From positions 16,250 through 80,249 of the forward strand of contig JAKQKQ010000064.1 in assembly GCA_029560585.1 (NCBI GenBank): a stretch of 64,000 nucleotides of DNA, read 5' to 3'. Source of the stretch: Verrucomicrobiota bacterium (GTDB lineage Bacteria > Verrucomicrobiota > Verrucomicrobiia > JADLBR01). Of the stretch, positions 33,822 through 42,321 are shown in pieces; position 1 is the first letter of the stretch; each line of letters starts with the position of its first letter. The translations under genes were made by a program, and so were the position numbers. A model generated the notes under the pieces. That model had not been told where the DNA came from. It searched no databases and saw nothing but the letters and a program-made list of their open reading frames with translations.

Positions 33822-34541
33822 TCAACCCTTGCCCTTGCCCTTGCCCTTGCCCTCGGAAGCGGGGGCGGGGGCGGGTTCTGCTGCTGCGGGAGCCGCCGCG
33901 CCCTCGGCGGCCGGCGCTGCCCCTTCTGCTCCCTCCGGTGCCGCCTCCGCCGGGGTCTCGGCCTCGGCCACCGTCGGCGCCGCCACCGCAAACGCCACCA
34001 CGTCGCCGGCGTTCAGCACCGTGACGCCCGCGGGCACCGCGATATCCTTCACGTGGATGCTCTGGCCCACGTTCAGGCCGGAGACATCCACCTCGATGAC
34101 ATCCGGCAGATCCTTGGGCAGGCACTCGACATGCAGGTCGCGCAGGATGTTCTCCAGGATGCCTCCAAACGTCTTCACGCCGATCGGTTCGCCGATGCCC
34201 CGGAGGGGGACATGCGCCTTCAGCATCTCGTCGATCGCAATCTCGTGGAGATCGACATGCAGGATCCTGCCGGTGATCGGATCGTGCTGCACGTGCTGCA
34301 CGAAGGCCGTCGTCTTGCCCTTCTTGTCGCCCAGATCCATCTCGAGATCCAGCAGCACGTTCTCGCTCGCCGTGCCGTGGATCGCCACGTTCAGTTCCTT
34401 TTCGCCCACCTCCAGGGAGACGGATGCGGTGCGCTTCCCATACAGCACGGCGGGGACGCGCCCACCGCGCCGGAGCCTGCCCACGGGCCCCCGGCCCGTC
34501 GCCGCCCTCGCGTATACCTTCAGATCAATCGCCTTCGCCAT
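33822..34541 (-). CDS. rplY: 50S ribosomal protein L25 (general stress protein Ctc type)
   Basis: The 239-residue protein starts at ATG 34541 (MAKAIDLKVYARAATGRG). It has the L25 5S-rRNA-binding domain (GRVPAVLYGK, VQHDPITGRILHVDLHEI) and the TL5/Ctc C-terminal beta domain (GVKTFGGILENILRDLHVECLPKDLPD, LNVGQSIHVKDIAVPAGV). A roughly 50-residue Ala/Glu/Pro tail ending in the alternating GKGKGKGKG closes the protein. It binds 5S rRNA in the central protuberance and heads the pth-rpsF-ssb-rplI-dnaB series. Confidence 0.94.
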   Translation of the reverse strand: MAKAIDLKVYARAATGRGPVGRLRRGGRVPAVLYGKRTASVSLEVGEKELNVAIHGTASENVLLDLEMDLGDKKGKTTAFVQHVQHDPITGRILHVDLHEIAIDEMLKAHVPLRGIGEPIGVKTFGGILENILRDLHVECLPKDLPDVIEVDVSGLNVGQSIHVKDIAVPAGVTVLNAGDVVAFAVAAPTVAEAETPAEAAPEGAEGAAPAAEGAAAPAAAEPAPAPASEGKGKGKGKG

Positions 34542-34569
34542 ATGCGCTCCAGAGTTCCAGATACCTTTA

Positions 34570-34592
34570 GCCCCGGCCAGACGAGCCGGGGC
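34570..34592 (-). promoter_or_regulatory. Hairpin in the rplY leader
   Basis: A perfect 8-bp stem (GCCCCGGC 34570-34577, GCCGGGGC 34585-34592) with a 7-base loop lies 29 bases upstream of the rplY start. There is no T-tract on the minus strand, so it is more likely a leader structure than a terminator. A role in L25 autocontrol is speculation. Confidence 0.35.
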
Positions 34593-34715
34593 AAACCGGT
34601 AAAGAAAAGCATTCCCACCCCCCGCGTCAACACCGAAATCCAGGGTGGCCAGGATTGGGCTCAACCACCCCTTCCGCGCTCTGGCATATGGGCCAATAGC
34701 GTGCAGTATTTGCCC

Positions 34716-34943
34716 ATGCGCGTGATGGAATTATCCTGCAAGCTCAACGGCATCATCTTCCGGGCCCAGCTCCGGCGCCTCACGCGACTGGATCTTGAGA
34801 TGGCTGACCGCTGGACGATGGCGCGGATACGGGAGGGTCACCCCGACTGGTCGGAGGAGCGTATCATGGGCCACTTTCACGCACTCGCGCACATCCCAGT
34901 CCGCGCGATCGACGAATGGTCGCGGCGCTTCGGCCTCGATTAG
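34716..34943 (+). CDS. Small hypothetical protein
   Basis: This 75-residue reading frame begins at ATG 34716 and ends at a TAG that forms part of the hairpin at 34942. It encodes a charged, probably helical protein (IIFRAQLRRLTRLDLEMADRW, REGHPDWSEERIMGHFHALAH). No family was recognised. It lies divergently from rplY and convergent with the next hypothetical gene. Composition is protein-like, but an opposing frame overlaps it. Confidence 0.4.
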   Translation: MRVMELSCKLNGIIFRAQLRRLTRLDLEMADRWTMARIREGHPDWSEERIMGHFHALAHIPVRAIDEWSRRFGLD

Positions 34944-35168
34944 CCTGCATATTTCACGCTTCCGTGTGAAATATGCAGGCTCAAAGGAAAACCGCGCTCC
35001 GAAGAACGCGACTTTGAAGGGTCTGGGACCACTGGTCCGCGAAACACACTCCGCAACCGAGGAAAAACCCACTCTTTGCCTGACCTTACCCAATAAATGG
35101 CTTTCATGGCGCGGTTTTCCCAGAGCCCGGAATTTCACAGCCGGCAGGCTGTGAAATATCCGGGTTAG
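34937..35168. mobile_element. Candidate non-autonomous element bounded by hairpins
   Basis: Hairpin 1 has a perfect 16-bp stem (34942-34957 with 34966-34981, AGCCTGCATATTTCAC). Hairpin 2 pairs 35126-35142 with 35147-35164 (about 17 bp with one bulge). Just inside, 34986-34997 (GGAAAACCGCGC) is a perfect inverted repeat of 35109-35120. The outer ends, read outward, are GTGAAATATGCAGGCTAAT and GTGAAATATCCGGGTTAG, so they form an imperfect terminal inverted repeat. The interior has no convincing gene. The two flanking convergent genes both stop in the hairpins, so paired terminators are the alternative. Confidence 0.45.
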
Positions 35169-35557
35169 CCGGCCTTGTCCGCGTCGGCCGAGGTGACCCA
35201 GAGCATCCTCCCGCGTTTCGTCTCCTCGATGCGAAAATCGACGACCATGCGCCTATCATCGCCGTAGCGCCGCCTGCGGAGATCGACCAGCTCGTGCAGC
35301 CGGCCGGCAAAAAATGGGTCGTCGCCCCGATTGGCGCGTTCGCGCATCCGCCAAAGGACCTCCCCCTGCCGATCATCCGGAAGCAGCGCCACATTCCACA
35401 GCACCACCGCGAGCTCCACCGACTGCCCGAACTCCTCCTCGGTCGCATCCTCGGGGACGATCTCGCCCACGAACTCCATCAGCACCTCGGAGAGTTTTCG
35501 CTCCTGCCCGGACTGACCCGTGCCCACCTCAGTCTTGCGCTCACGTCTTCGCGTCAT
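35165..35557 (-). CDS. Conserved-looking hypothetical protein
   Basis: This 130-residue soluble protein begins with a basic segment (MTRRRERKTEVG) and continues with a helical, acidic region (KLSEVLMEFVGEIVPEDATEEEF, SVELAVVLWNVALLPDDRQ), then RERANRGDDPFFAGRLHELVDLRRRRYGDDRRMVVDFRIEE. No signal or membrane segment. The pattern recalls small uncharacterised PVC proteins, but I cannot name a family. Its stop codon touches hairpin 2 of the element next to it. Confidence 0.6.
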   Translation of the reverse strand: MTRRRERKTEVGTGQSGQERKLSEVLMEFVGEIVPEDATEEEFGQSVELAVVLWNVALLPDDRQGEVLWRMRERANRGDDPFFAGRLHELVDLRRRRYGDDRRMVVDFRIEETKRGRMLWVTSADADKAG

Positions 35558-35714
35558 CCTACCATTGTAGCAGGCCTCGCCCCCGGGACGCCATAATTCC
35601 TGCGGCCAAACGATGGGCGTCCCGCGGCGCTGCCCTGCTTCAGTTCTGCGTGCCGCCCGTGCCGGGGGGCGGTGGCCACACCTCGTTCGGAAGCCCCGAA
35701 TGGAGAACTGACCC

Positions 35715-35830
35715 GAATGGCGCTAAGTTAAGCCTGTCGCGACAGGTGCACGGCCATCTTGGCCGTGGGGCTGGCCATGGGCAGGATGCCCATGCCATGA
35801 TCCCAAATGTCCCTTAACTTAGCGCCATTC
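35715..35830. repeat. Palindromic intergenic repeat, copy 1 (18-bp inverted ends)
   Basis: The ends GAATGGCGCTAAGTTAAG (35715-35732) and 35813-35830 are perfect inverted repeats of 18 bp. Inside are the palindrome TGTCGCGACA, a CACGGCCATCTTGGCCGTG hairpin and a GGCCATGGGCA/TGCCCATG hairpin. A second copy with about 85-90% identity by eye is at 51029-51143. The 12-base AGAACTGACCCG occurs directly on both sides (35704-35715, 35831-35842). The remaining gap from 35558 shows no gene. Confidence 0.75.
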
Positions 35831-35847
35831 AGAACTGACCCGGTCGC

Positions 35848-37830
35848 TCACTTCAGGAGCTTCTCGAGTTCCGGGTCCTGGGGAAGGCCGAGCTGGGTGG
35901 CGGATTTATAGTGGCGCCGGGCCATTTCCTTCGCCGGCGGGTTCTGGGTGGCGTAGATAACCGCGAGGTTGAAATGGGCGTCCCCATAGTTGGGGTTGAG
36001 TTCGATGGCCTTGCGGACCTCTTGTTCGGCGACCTGCTGCCAGCCCTTGCGGGAACAGGCGATGCCGAGATAGTTGTGGGTCTGGGGATCATTCGGGTCG
36101 AGGGTGGCGGCGCGGGTCAGGGTGCTGACGGCCTCATCGAAACGGGCGGTCATATAAAAAACAATGCCGAGGATGGAATGCGAAAATCCATCATTCGGCG
36201 CCACTTTGATGGCGCGCTGGAGAGCCTCCTCGGCATCCTTGAATTTGCCCTGCTGGAATCGGACGACGCCGAGGTTGGAGAGGGCATAGAGGTTCTCCGG
36301 ATATCGCGCGAGGATCTGCCGGTACTGCTCGGCGGCCGCATCGTAATTGCCCTTGTCAAAGAAGAGGCGCGCCTGCTTGGCGATGGGGGCCATGTCGGGC
36401 GGGACCGAGTCGGTGACCTTGGCCTTCTCGGGTTTCGGGGCGGTGCCGTCCAGCGGCTCGGCGATGGCGGCGCCCTCGGCCCCCGAGGGCGGAACCGTGA
36501 GCCGCAGCATGGCGATCTCGTTGGCGGAAAGCTCCACGAGCGGCGAGGCGAGGATATCGATCTGTTTGGCGAGCACGTCAGACTGGATCTCGAGGTTCTT
36601 GAGTTCCTCGAACGCGAGTTTCTTGGCGGCCTCGCGGCGCGCCTGCTCCTTGAGCTGGCGGTCGACGACGGCGCGCAGGACCTCGTTCTCCTCCATGAGG
36701 CGGGAGGTCTCGGGTGATGCGCCCGCGACCTTGGCCTTGGACTCCGACTCCGCGAGCTTGGCCTGCATGGCCTCGAGCTGCTGCTTCAGGCCGCGCGTCG
36801 TCTCCTCATAGACCTTGTTCTCCTGCTGTGCCCGGGCCAGCTGCTCCTTGGTGGCATCAAGCTGGGCCTGCAGAGATTTCACGGCGTTCTGCGCATCGGA
36901 ACTCTTGAGTGCCGCGATCTGTGCCTCGGCGTCCTGGAGCTTGGTCTTCAGGTCGGCGTTATCCTTCATCAGGCCGGCCACGCGCTTGTCCTCCTTGTCT
37001 TTGGCGGCCTGGAGCTCCGAGGATGCCTGGTCGAGCCTGGTGCGGATGTCATCGCGCTCGGCGAGGGCAGTTTTCAACTGCTTGTGGGTCTCGCCCAATT
37101 CGGCCTTGGCGCGCTCCAGATCGGTCTGGGTGCGCTGGAGTTGTCCGGAGAGTTCGGCGACCTTCTGGCTCAGGTCACCGGTGCTAGGTGCGGCGACGGT
37201 GGCTGCGGCGCCAGGCAGTGCAGCGGGCGGCGCGACGACCTCGGGCATTGTCGTCGCCACCTGGGGCGGCCGCTCGCGCTTGGTCTCTGGCACGGATACC
37301 ACCTGGGATTCCGGTTGCTTCGGGGCAGGCAGGATCTGGGGCCTGGGTTGCGGCCCTGGAGTTGGCGGGGTCGTGTCGATCATCGGTTGCGGGGGCGCCA
37401 CCGGGATCGGCGCTTGGGCGGATTCCCGCGCGGGCAACGGTTCCTCGCCCGGGCGCGGGAGGCGGGTCGGCGGAGGCCCGCCTGCGGCGGGGGTCGTCGC
37501 CACCGGGGCGGCCGCACCAGTCGCACCGCGTTTCGCATCGGCCTCGCCCTTCAGGTTCGCGATCTGGTCCGAACAATACCGCACGCGGTAGCGCACTAGG
37601 TCCTGGCGCCAATCCGGATGGTCGCGCGAGATGGTCTGGAGCCGTTCCAGGGCCTCCTTGAACTTGTCGTGGGCTTCAACAACCTTGCCCTCGGAGCGCA
37701 TTTTGTCGGCCTCTTGAATCTGGAAGTAGCATTGGAGGTACTGCTCTGCAGGCTCGGTCTGCCCAAACGCCCCGACGTGGGTGACGAGAACTGCGGCCGC
37801 GAGTATCGTGCGTAAAGGTCGGAACATCAT
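35848..37830 (-). CDS. Exported coiled-coil/TPR protein (paralogue 1)
   Basis: This 660-residue protein starts with a signal peptide (ILAAAVLVTHVGAFGQ). Residues 25-95 form a domain shared with the next gene (EQYLQCYFQIQEADKMRSEG, DHPDWRQDLVRYRVRYC). A Pro-rich linker (about 105-215), a long coiled coil (about 220-400; KVAELSGQLQRTQTDLERAK) and a C-terminal block of four or five TPR repeats (YDAAAEQYRQILARYPENLYALSNLGVVRF and following) complete it. The role is unknown; TPRs suggest a periplasmic or outer-membrane scaffold for protein complexes. It lies in tandem with its paralogue and is probably co-transcribed. Confidence 0.85.
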   Translation of the reverse strand: MMFRPLRTILAAAVLVTHVGAFGQTEPAEQYLQCYFQIQEADKMRSEGKVVEAHDKFKEALERLQTISRDHPDWRQDLVRYRVRYCSDQIANLKGEADAKRGATGAAAPVATTPAAGGPPPTRLPRPGEEPLPARESAQAPIPVAPPQPMIDTTPPTPGPQPRPQILPAPKQPESQVVSVPETKRERPPQVATTMPEVVAPPAALPGAAATVAAPSTGDLSQKVAELSGQLQRTQTDLERAKAELGETHKQLKTALAERDDIRTRLDQASSELQAAKDKEDKRVAGLMKDNADLKTKLQDAEAQIAALKSSDAQNAVKSLQAQLDATKEQLARAQQENKVYEETTRGLKQQLEAMQAKLAESESKAKVAGASPETSRLMEENEVLRAVVDRQLKEQARREAAKKLAFEELKNLEIQSDVLAKQIDILASPLVELSANEIAMLRLTVPPSGAEGAAIAEPLDGTAPKPEKAKVTDSVPPDMAPIAKQARLFFDKGNYDAAAEQYRQILARYPENLYALSNLGVVRFQQGKFKDAEEALQRAIKVAPNDGFSHSILGIVFYMTARFDEAVSTLTRAATLDPNDPQTHNYLGIACSRKGWQQVAEQEVRKAIELNPNYGDAHFNLAVIYATQNPPAKEMARRHYKSATQLGLPQDPELEKLLK

Positions 37831-37889
37831 GCCCTAATCTTTGAATTGTAAGGGATCGGGAGACGGAATGCAACCGGAGGCCGCGCCCA

Positions 37890-40397
37890 TCACATGTTGG
37901 GATCGAGGGCACGGGCGCGCGCCATGGCGCGCTCGGCCTCCGTCGCCAGGCCCTTCGCCTTATAGGTCAGGCCAAGGTATTTCTGGGTCCGTGCGTCTTT
38001 GGGGTTGAGTTGCTCGGCCTTCTGCAACATGGCGAGCGCCTCGTCGTAGCGCTCGTCGAGAAAATAGACGATTCCCAGGATCGAGTGCGAGAAATCATCG
38101 TCCGGCAGGATTTCGATAGCCTGCTTCAGATAGATCTCGGCCTCGTTGAGTTTCCGCTGCTGGAATCGGACGACCGCCAGATTCGAGAGAGCGTAGACAT
38201 TCTTGGGGTATCGCGCGATCACCTGCTCGTACTTCGCGGCCGCCTCATCGTACATGCCCCTGCCAAAAAGCTGCCCCGCCTCATCGACGACCGCCTGCAT
38301 ATCAGGGGGGATCGCGACCGGCGAGGCCCCACCGGCGGCGGCCTTCTTGTCGGCGGCGGCAGCCTTCGGTTGCTGCGCGGGCACCGGCGTGGTGGCAGGC
38401 TCGGCGGCTGGGGCGGCCACGGTGGCATCCTTCGGCTGCGACCCAACAATGGCCGGCGCATTGGGCGTCGGCTCCATGGTTGCCGGGGCCAGGGGTGGTG
38501 CCGGAGTTGGGACCGCTGCCGGGGCGGGGGTTGGCATTGGAAGCGACTCCACCGTAGGCACTTGTGGAGCTGTTGGTGCGGGTTCCACCACCATTGGTGC
38601 AGCGGTATCAGGTCCGATGATCATCGGCACGGGACCCGGAGCGGCAGTCGGTGCGGGCGCCGGGGCCTCGGGCAGAGGCGTGACAGCCTGCGGCATGGCT
38701 TCGGGTTGCGGCGCGGGTGCGGGGGCAGTCGGCGCGGGCGCAGGAGCCTCGGGCGGAGGCGCGACAGCCTGCGGCATGGCTTCAGGTTGCGGCGCGGGTG
38801 CAGGGGCAGCGGGCGCGGGCATTTCAGCCGGGGGCGTCGTCGTCGGAATCTGGGGAAAAGCCTTGCCGGCGATCACCGGCATCGGTTCGCCCGTTACGGG
38901 AGGGACCGGGGGAACGGTCGCCATGGGTTCGGGCACGGGTAACGCATTCGGATCGATCATTGCGGGCACGGGTGCTGGCGCCATGTCTTGTGCCAGGGCG
39001 GGCCCCGGGATCGCAGGGGGAGCGGCGGGCGGGCTCGGCGCCGCTTCCGGCACCGGCGTCGGCATCGCGGGCGGAGCAACCTCGGGTGGGGCCGCGACCG
39101 GCAGGGCCGCAACGAGCGCATTGGTCGGCATCGTTTCAGACGGTGCTGGGATCGCCGGCATTTCGATACGGGCGCCACCCCGCGCATCTGGCACCGGTTC
39201 GGCGGCCGCCGCGGGCGGAGGGGGTGCCGGGGGTTGCGGCGTGGGCGCCGCAGGCTGTGCCGGGGGCGTGGTGGGAACTGCCCCGATGACGCCCTGTTCT
39301 TCCGGGGTCAACGGCATCGAAGCGTCCGCCAGCAAAGCTATCGTCTCCTCGAGGCCCGCGGGTTTCACCTCCATCTGGCGGATGGCCTCCAACAATTGCC
39401 TGCCGATGTCGGCCCGCCTGCTGTGCTCCGCGAGCTGGCGCTGCGCGACCGATCGCAGCATCGCGTTTTCCTGGCGCAGGGCATCGGGATTCGTTTCCCC
39501 CTCCAGGCGAACCGATTTCTTCTGGAGCTCCTTGAGCTGCGTCTGGAGCTGCGCGACCTGGGCTGCGTACCCCTCCTTCTCTTGCCGGGCGGCGTCCAGC
39601 GCCTTCCGCGCGTCCTCCACTTTGGACCGCATCTCCGAGAACGCCTGTTCCATCTGCGCGCTGGCCGACTGCCTCTCGTTGATCTGATTCTCGAGGCCGC
39701 GCAGTTTCTCCTGCAATACGCGATTCTCCGCAGAAATCGCCTCCATCTTGGCGGGATCACTGGTGCCCTGGGCCTGTTTCGACATCCGGTCCAACTCTAC
39801 GATGCGATTCTCCATGTCGGCCCGCTCTTTGCGGATCTCGTCGAGCTGCGCCTTGGCCAGATCCAGCTCGCTCTTCGTGAGATCCAGCTCCCGCTTCAGT
39901 CCGTCGGCGTATTGTCGCACCTGCGCCAGCTCCGCCTCGTTGCGCGGCGTCGGCAATGCCGCCGCGCCCGGCGCCAGACTCGCGCCGGGAAGCGGGGCTG
40001 CCGACGGCGCACCCGGCAACGGCTCGGGCGCCGGCAGGTTCTGGAACATCGGCGGGGGCGGACCCCCCAGATTGGGCACCGACTCGGGAAAATTGCTTCG
40101 CTGCCGTTTCGCCAGCGGCTCCAGCTCCTTCATTTTACCGCGGCAGAACTTCAGGCGAAAATCGACGACATCCTGCTTCCACCCGGGCGAGGATCGGGCG
40201 AGGTCCTCTAGGAGCGTCAGGGCAGTGCCGTAACCGTTGTACGCTGCAACGACATCCCCCTGCTTCTCAAATCCCTCGGCCTCCCGCAATTTGAAAAAAA
40301 ACTCGACGTATTGGTCTTCGGGCGTTGTCTGCGCCGGCAGCGGCGCCGCCAGCGCCACCGCCGCCACCGCCAGCACGATCTGAGACCAGTGACGCAT
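37890..40397 (-). CDS. Exported coiled-coil/TPR protein (paralogue 2, long Pro/Ala linker)
   Basis: The protein has 835 residues from ATG 40397 (signal IVLAVAAVALAAPLPAQ). The N-terminal domain matches its neighbour (DQYVEFFFKLREAEGF, SPGWKQDVVDFRLKFC). A coiled coil (about 155-340), a Pro/Ala-rich low-complexity segment of some 300 residues that contains a 27-residue tandem repeat, and three to four TPR repeats at the C-terminus follow (GMYDEAAAKYEQVIARYPKNVYAL). The order of parts is the same as in paralogue 1 except that the Pro-rich part lies after the coiled coil. It probably reaches across the periplasm. Confidence 0.85.
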   Translation of the reverse strand: MRHWSQIVLAVAAVALAAPLPAQTTPEDQYVEFFFKLREAEGFEKQGDVVAAYNGYGTALTLLEDLARSSPGWKQDVVDFRLKFCRGKMKELEPLAKRQRSNFPESVPNLGGPPPPMFQNLPAPEPLPGAPSAAPLPGASLAPGAAALPTPRNEAELAQVRQYADGLKRELDLTKSELDLAKAQLDEIRKERADMENRIVELDRMSKQAQGTSDPAKMEAISAENRVLQEKLRGLENQINERQSASAQMEQAFSEMRSKVEDARKALDAARQEKEGYAAQVAQLQTQLKELQKKSVRLEGETNPDALRQENAMLRSVAQRQLAEHSRRADIGRQLLEAIRQMEVKPAGLEETIALLADASMPLTPEEQGVIGAVPTTPPAQPAAPTPQPPAPPPPAAAAEPVPDARGGARIEMPAIPAPSETMPTNALVAALPVAAPPEVAPPAMPTPVPEAAPSPPAAPPAIPGPALAQDMAPAPVPAMIDPNALPVPEPMATVPPVPPVTGEPMPVIAGKAFPQIPTTTPPAEMPAPAAPAPAPQPEAMPQAVAPPPEAPAPAPTAPAPAPQPEAMPQAVTPLPEAPAPAPTAAPGPVPMIIGPDTAAPMVVEPAPTAPQVPTVESLPMPTPAPAAVPTPAPPLAPATMEPTPNAPAIVGSQPKDATVAAPAAEPATTPVPAQQPKAAAADKKAAAGGASPVAIPPDMQAVVDEAGQLFGRGMYDEAAAKYEQVIARYPKNVYALSNLAVVRFQQRKLNEAEIYLKQAIEILPDDDFSHSILGIVYFLDERYDEALAMLQKAEQLNPKDARTQKYLGLTYKAKGLATEAERAMARARALDPNM
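38645..38815 (-). repeat. 81-bp in-frame tandem repeat
   Basis: Two copies of an 81-base unit encode APAPQPEAMPQAV followed by PPPEAPAPAPT-type sequence (27 residues). For example GGCATGGC recurs at 38692-38693 and 38773-38774 with that spacing. It lies in the Pro/Ala-rich linker of the TPR protein and may vary in number between strains. Confidence 0.6.
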
Positions 40398-40447
40398 CGG
40401 AAGCCGCAGGTTAAACCACTTAACTTGTCGGCCCGGTGGCCCCGCAG

Positions 40448-41011
40448 TCAAGCGAGGAAAGCTGCCTCGACCGCCTCCAGGACCGCGTGGAGAATGAACC
40501 CGTGAACCTCTTGGATCCGGGCGGAATTGCGGCTTGGGACAAGGATCGGTATCTCGGCGAGTGATCGCGCGGCGCCCCCATCGCCGCCGCCCAGAAGGAT
40601 GGCGCGCACCCCGATCCCCCCGGCCGCCTCCAGGGCGCGCAAGACGCTGGGTGAATTCCCGCTGGTGGAGAACGCGAACAGGGCATCGCCCCGACGGGCC
40701 AGGGCACGGAGCGGCCGGGCAAAGACGTCATCGTAGCCGAAGTCGTTGGCGATGCAGGTGAGGGAGGGCGCATCCGCCGAAAGGCAGATCGCCGGGAGCG
40801 GCCGACGGTTCGACCGGTAGCGGCCGACGCACTCCTCGACGAGGTGCATGGCATCGGCGCAACTGCCCCCGTTGCCACAGGCGAAGAGGGTGCCGCCGGC
40901 GCGCAGGGTTTCCACGGCTATCGCCGCGGCCCGCTCGATCGCCGGGGCCAGGGCCGCGCTGGCCGCGAAGACCCGCGCCGCCTCGTCCAGCTGTTCGGAT
41001 ACGGTTGCCAT
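40448..41011 (-). CDS. gmhA: D-sedoheptulose 7-phosphate isomerase-like SIS protein
   Basis: The 187-residue protein starts at ATG 41011 (MATVSEQLDEAARVF). It is a single SIS domain with FACGNGGSCADAMHLVEEC, LSADAPSLTCIANDFGYDDVFARPLRAL, LFAFSTSGNSPSVLRALEAA and a final HGFILHAVLEAVEAAF. GmhA makes heptose 7-phosphate, the first step to ADP-heptose for LPS core. The CGNGGSC-AD motif and the FGYDDVFAR segment are specific to this subgroup. It is divergent from the lptG-like gene. Confidence 0.88.
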   Translation of the reverse strand: MATVSEQLDEAARVFAASAALAPAIERAAAIAVETLRAGGTLFACGNGGSCADAMHLVEECVGRYRSNRRPLPAICLSADAPSLTCIANDFGYDDVFARPLRALARRGDALFAFSTSGNSPSVLRALEAAGGIGVRAILLGGGDGGAARSLAEIPILVPSRNSARIQEVHGFILHAVLEAVEAAFLA

Positions 41012-41049
41012 CTGATCGGTTCCCGTTACCCTAGCAGTGATCGTCACCG

Positions 41050-42258
41050 ATGAGAACCCTGTTTGCATACATTTTTCGCGAGACACTCGTCCCCCTGATG
41101 GCGTGCACGGGGGCCTTCGTTTTCCTATGGGTCATCTATGACATGTTCGACAATTTCGGCGATTTCGTGCAGGCCCACGCCGACGCCGGGAAGATTTTCG
41201 AATTCTACTGGCAGCAGGTGCCCCGCGCCATAGCGATCGGGCTGCCGATCGCCACGTTGCTGGCCGCCCTGTACTGCCTGCTGACGATGTCGCGCAACAG
41301 CGAGATAACCGCGATGCTCGCATGCGGGATCAGCCCGTGGCAGATCGGGGCGCCCATCATCGCGATCGGGGGCCTGGCCACGCTACTCCAGACCTGGCTC
41401 AACTGGGAGTGGAGCCCCCAGGCGGTGCGCAACCGCGAGGCGATCGTCGAGGAGTTCCGCGAGATGAGGGAGATCGCCAAGGAGAAACGCGAGCAGCGCG
41501 CGTGGCAGCGGCAGACCGTCCAGCTCAAGGCCGTCGTCTATCGCAGCAAGGACACCCGCCGCCTGTGGTTCATCTACCAGTCGGCGATGTCCAAATGGAC
41601 GCTCAACGAGGTGGAGATCATCCAGCTCTCGCCGGAGGGCGTCGACCTCTGGAAGATCTACGCGCGCTCCGCCACGTGGGACGGGCGCACGTGGCGATTC
41701 AGGAATGCCATGCGGGTCGAGTACGACCCCGGAGGCAACGCGGTCAGCCGCAAGGAGCAGGAGTACTTCTCGGAACCCGCCCTCACCGAGACATTCGAGC
41801 AGGTGACCAGCACGGTGCGCGCACCGGACGTGCTCAGCGTGCCCGAACTGTTGAGGCGCATCCACGAGAACCTCGATCTCGGCGAGGCGCGCCTGGCCCC
41901 TTTCCGGACGTATCTGTTCTACCGCGTGACGGTTGGCCTAAGCTGCCTCGCCGCGGTGTTCATGGCCCTCCCCTTCGCGATCACCGCATCGCGCCGCAAT
42001 CTCTTCGGGGGATTCGGCAAGGCGATGGTCATGTACCTGTCATTCTTCACGATCATGCATTTCTGCGTGGCGCTCGGCAAAGGCAACCAGATCCCGCCCT
42101 ATGTGGCGGGCAGCGGCCCCCTGGCATTCTTCTTCGTGCTCGGCGTGGCGATGTTCTGTTCCAGGGCGGCAGGCTGGGAACCCATGGTCCGCCTGACCCA
42201 GCTGGTCCGCCGCCTGACCGGTCGCGGGCGCCGTGCCGGGGGTGCCACCTCCGCCTGA
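41050..42258 (+). CDS. LptF/LptG-family LPS transport permease
   Basis: This 402-residue protein has the YjgP/YjgQ layout: three N-terminal membrane segments (LFAYIFRETLVPLMACTGAFVF, IAIGLPIATLLAALYCLL, APIIAIGGLATLL), a large periplasmic beta-jellyroll (about 115-270) and three C-terminal segments (YRVTVGLSCLAAVFMALPFAI, GKAMVMYLSFFTIMHFCVAL, PLAFFFVLGVAMFC). The MSRNSEITAMLACGIS segment is typical. LptF and LptG pair with LptB to extract LPS from the inner membrane; only one permease gene is here, so LptF versus LptG is not settled. Two hypothetical genes follow on the same strand. Confidence 0.9.
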   Translation: MRTLFAYIFRETLVPLMACTGAFVFLWVIYDMFDNFGDFVQAHADAGKIFEFYWQQVPRAIAIGLPIATLLAALYCLLTMSRNSEITAMLACGISPWQIGAPIIAIGGLATLLQTWLNWEWSPQAVRNREAIVEEFREMREIAKEKREQRAWQRQTVQLKAVVYRSKDTRRLWFIYQSAMSKWTLNEVEIIQLSPEGVDLWKIYARSATWDGRTWRFRNAMRVEYDPGGNAVSRKEQEYFSEPALTETFEQVTSTVRAPDVLSVPELLRRIHENLDLGEARLAPFRTYLFYRVTVGLSCLAAVFMALPFAITASRRNLFGGFGKAMVMYLSFFTIMHFCVALGKGNQIPPYVAGSGPLAFFFVLGVAMFCSRAAGWEPMVRLTQLVRRLTGRGRRAGGATSA

Positions 42259-42321
42259 GAAACGTCGCGCGCGCTCGAATCGGGGTTGAATTTTTGACCT
42301 GGGCACATACGGTCTTATATC

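Noticed and set aside
35704..35842. Direct 12-base repeats around the inverted-repeat element as a true target-site duplication
   Set aside because: The bases also resemble a motif that recurs elsewhere in intergenic DNA and copy 2 lacks such flanks, so I report them but do not claim a duplication.
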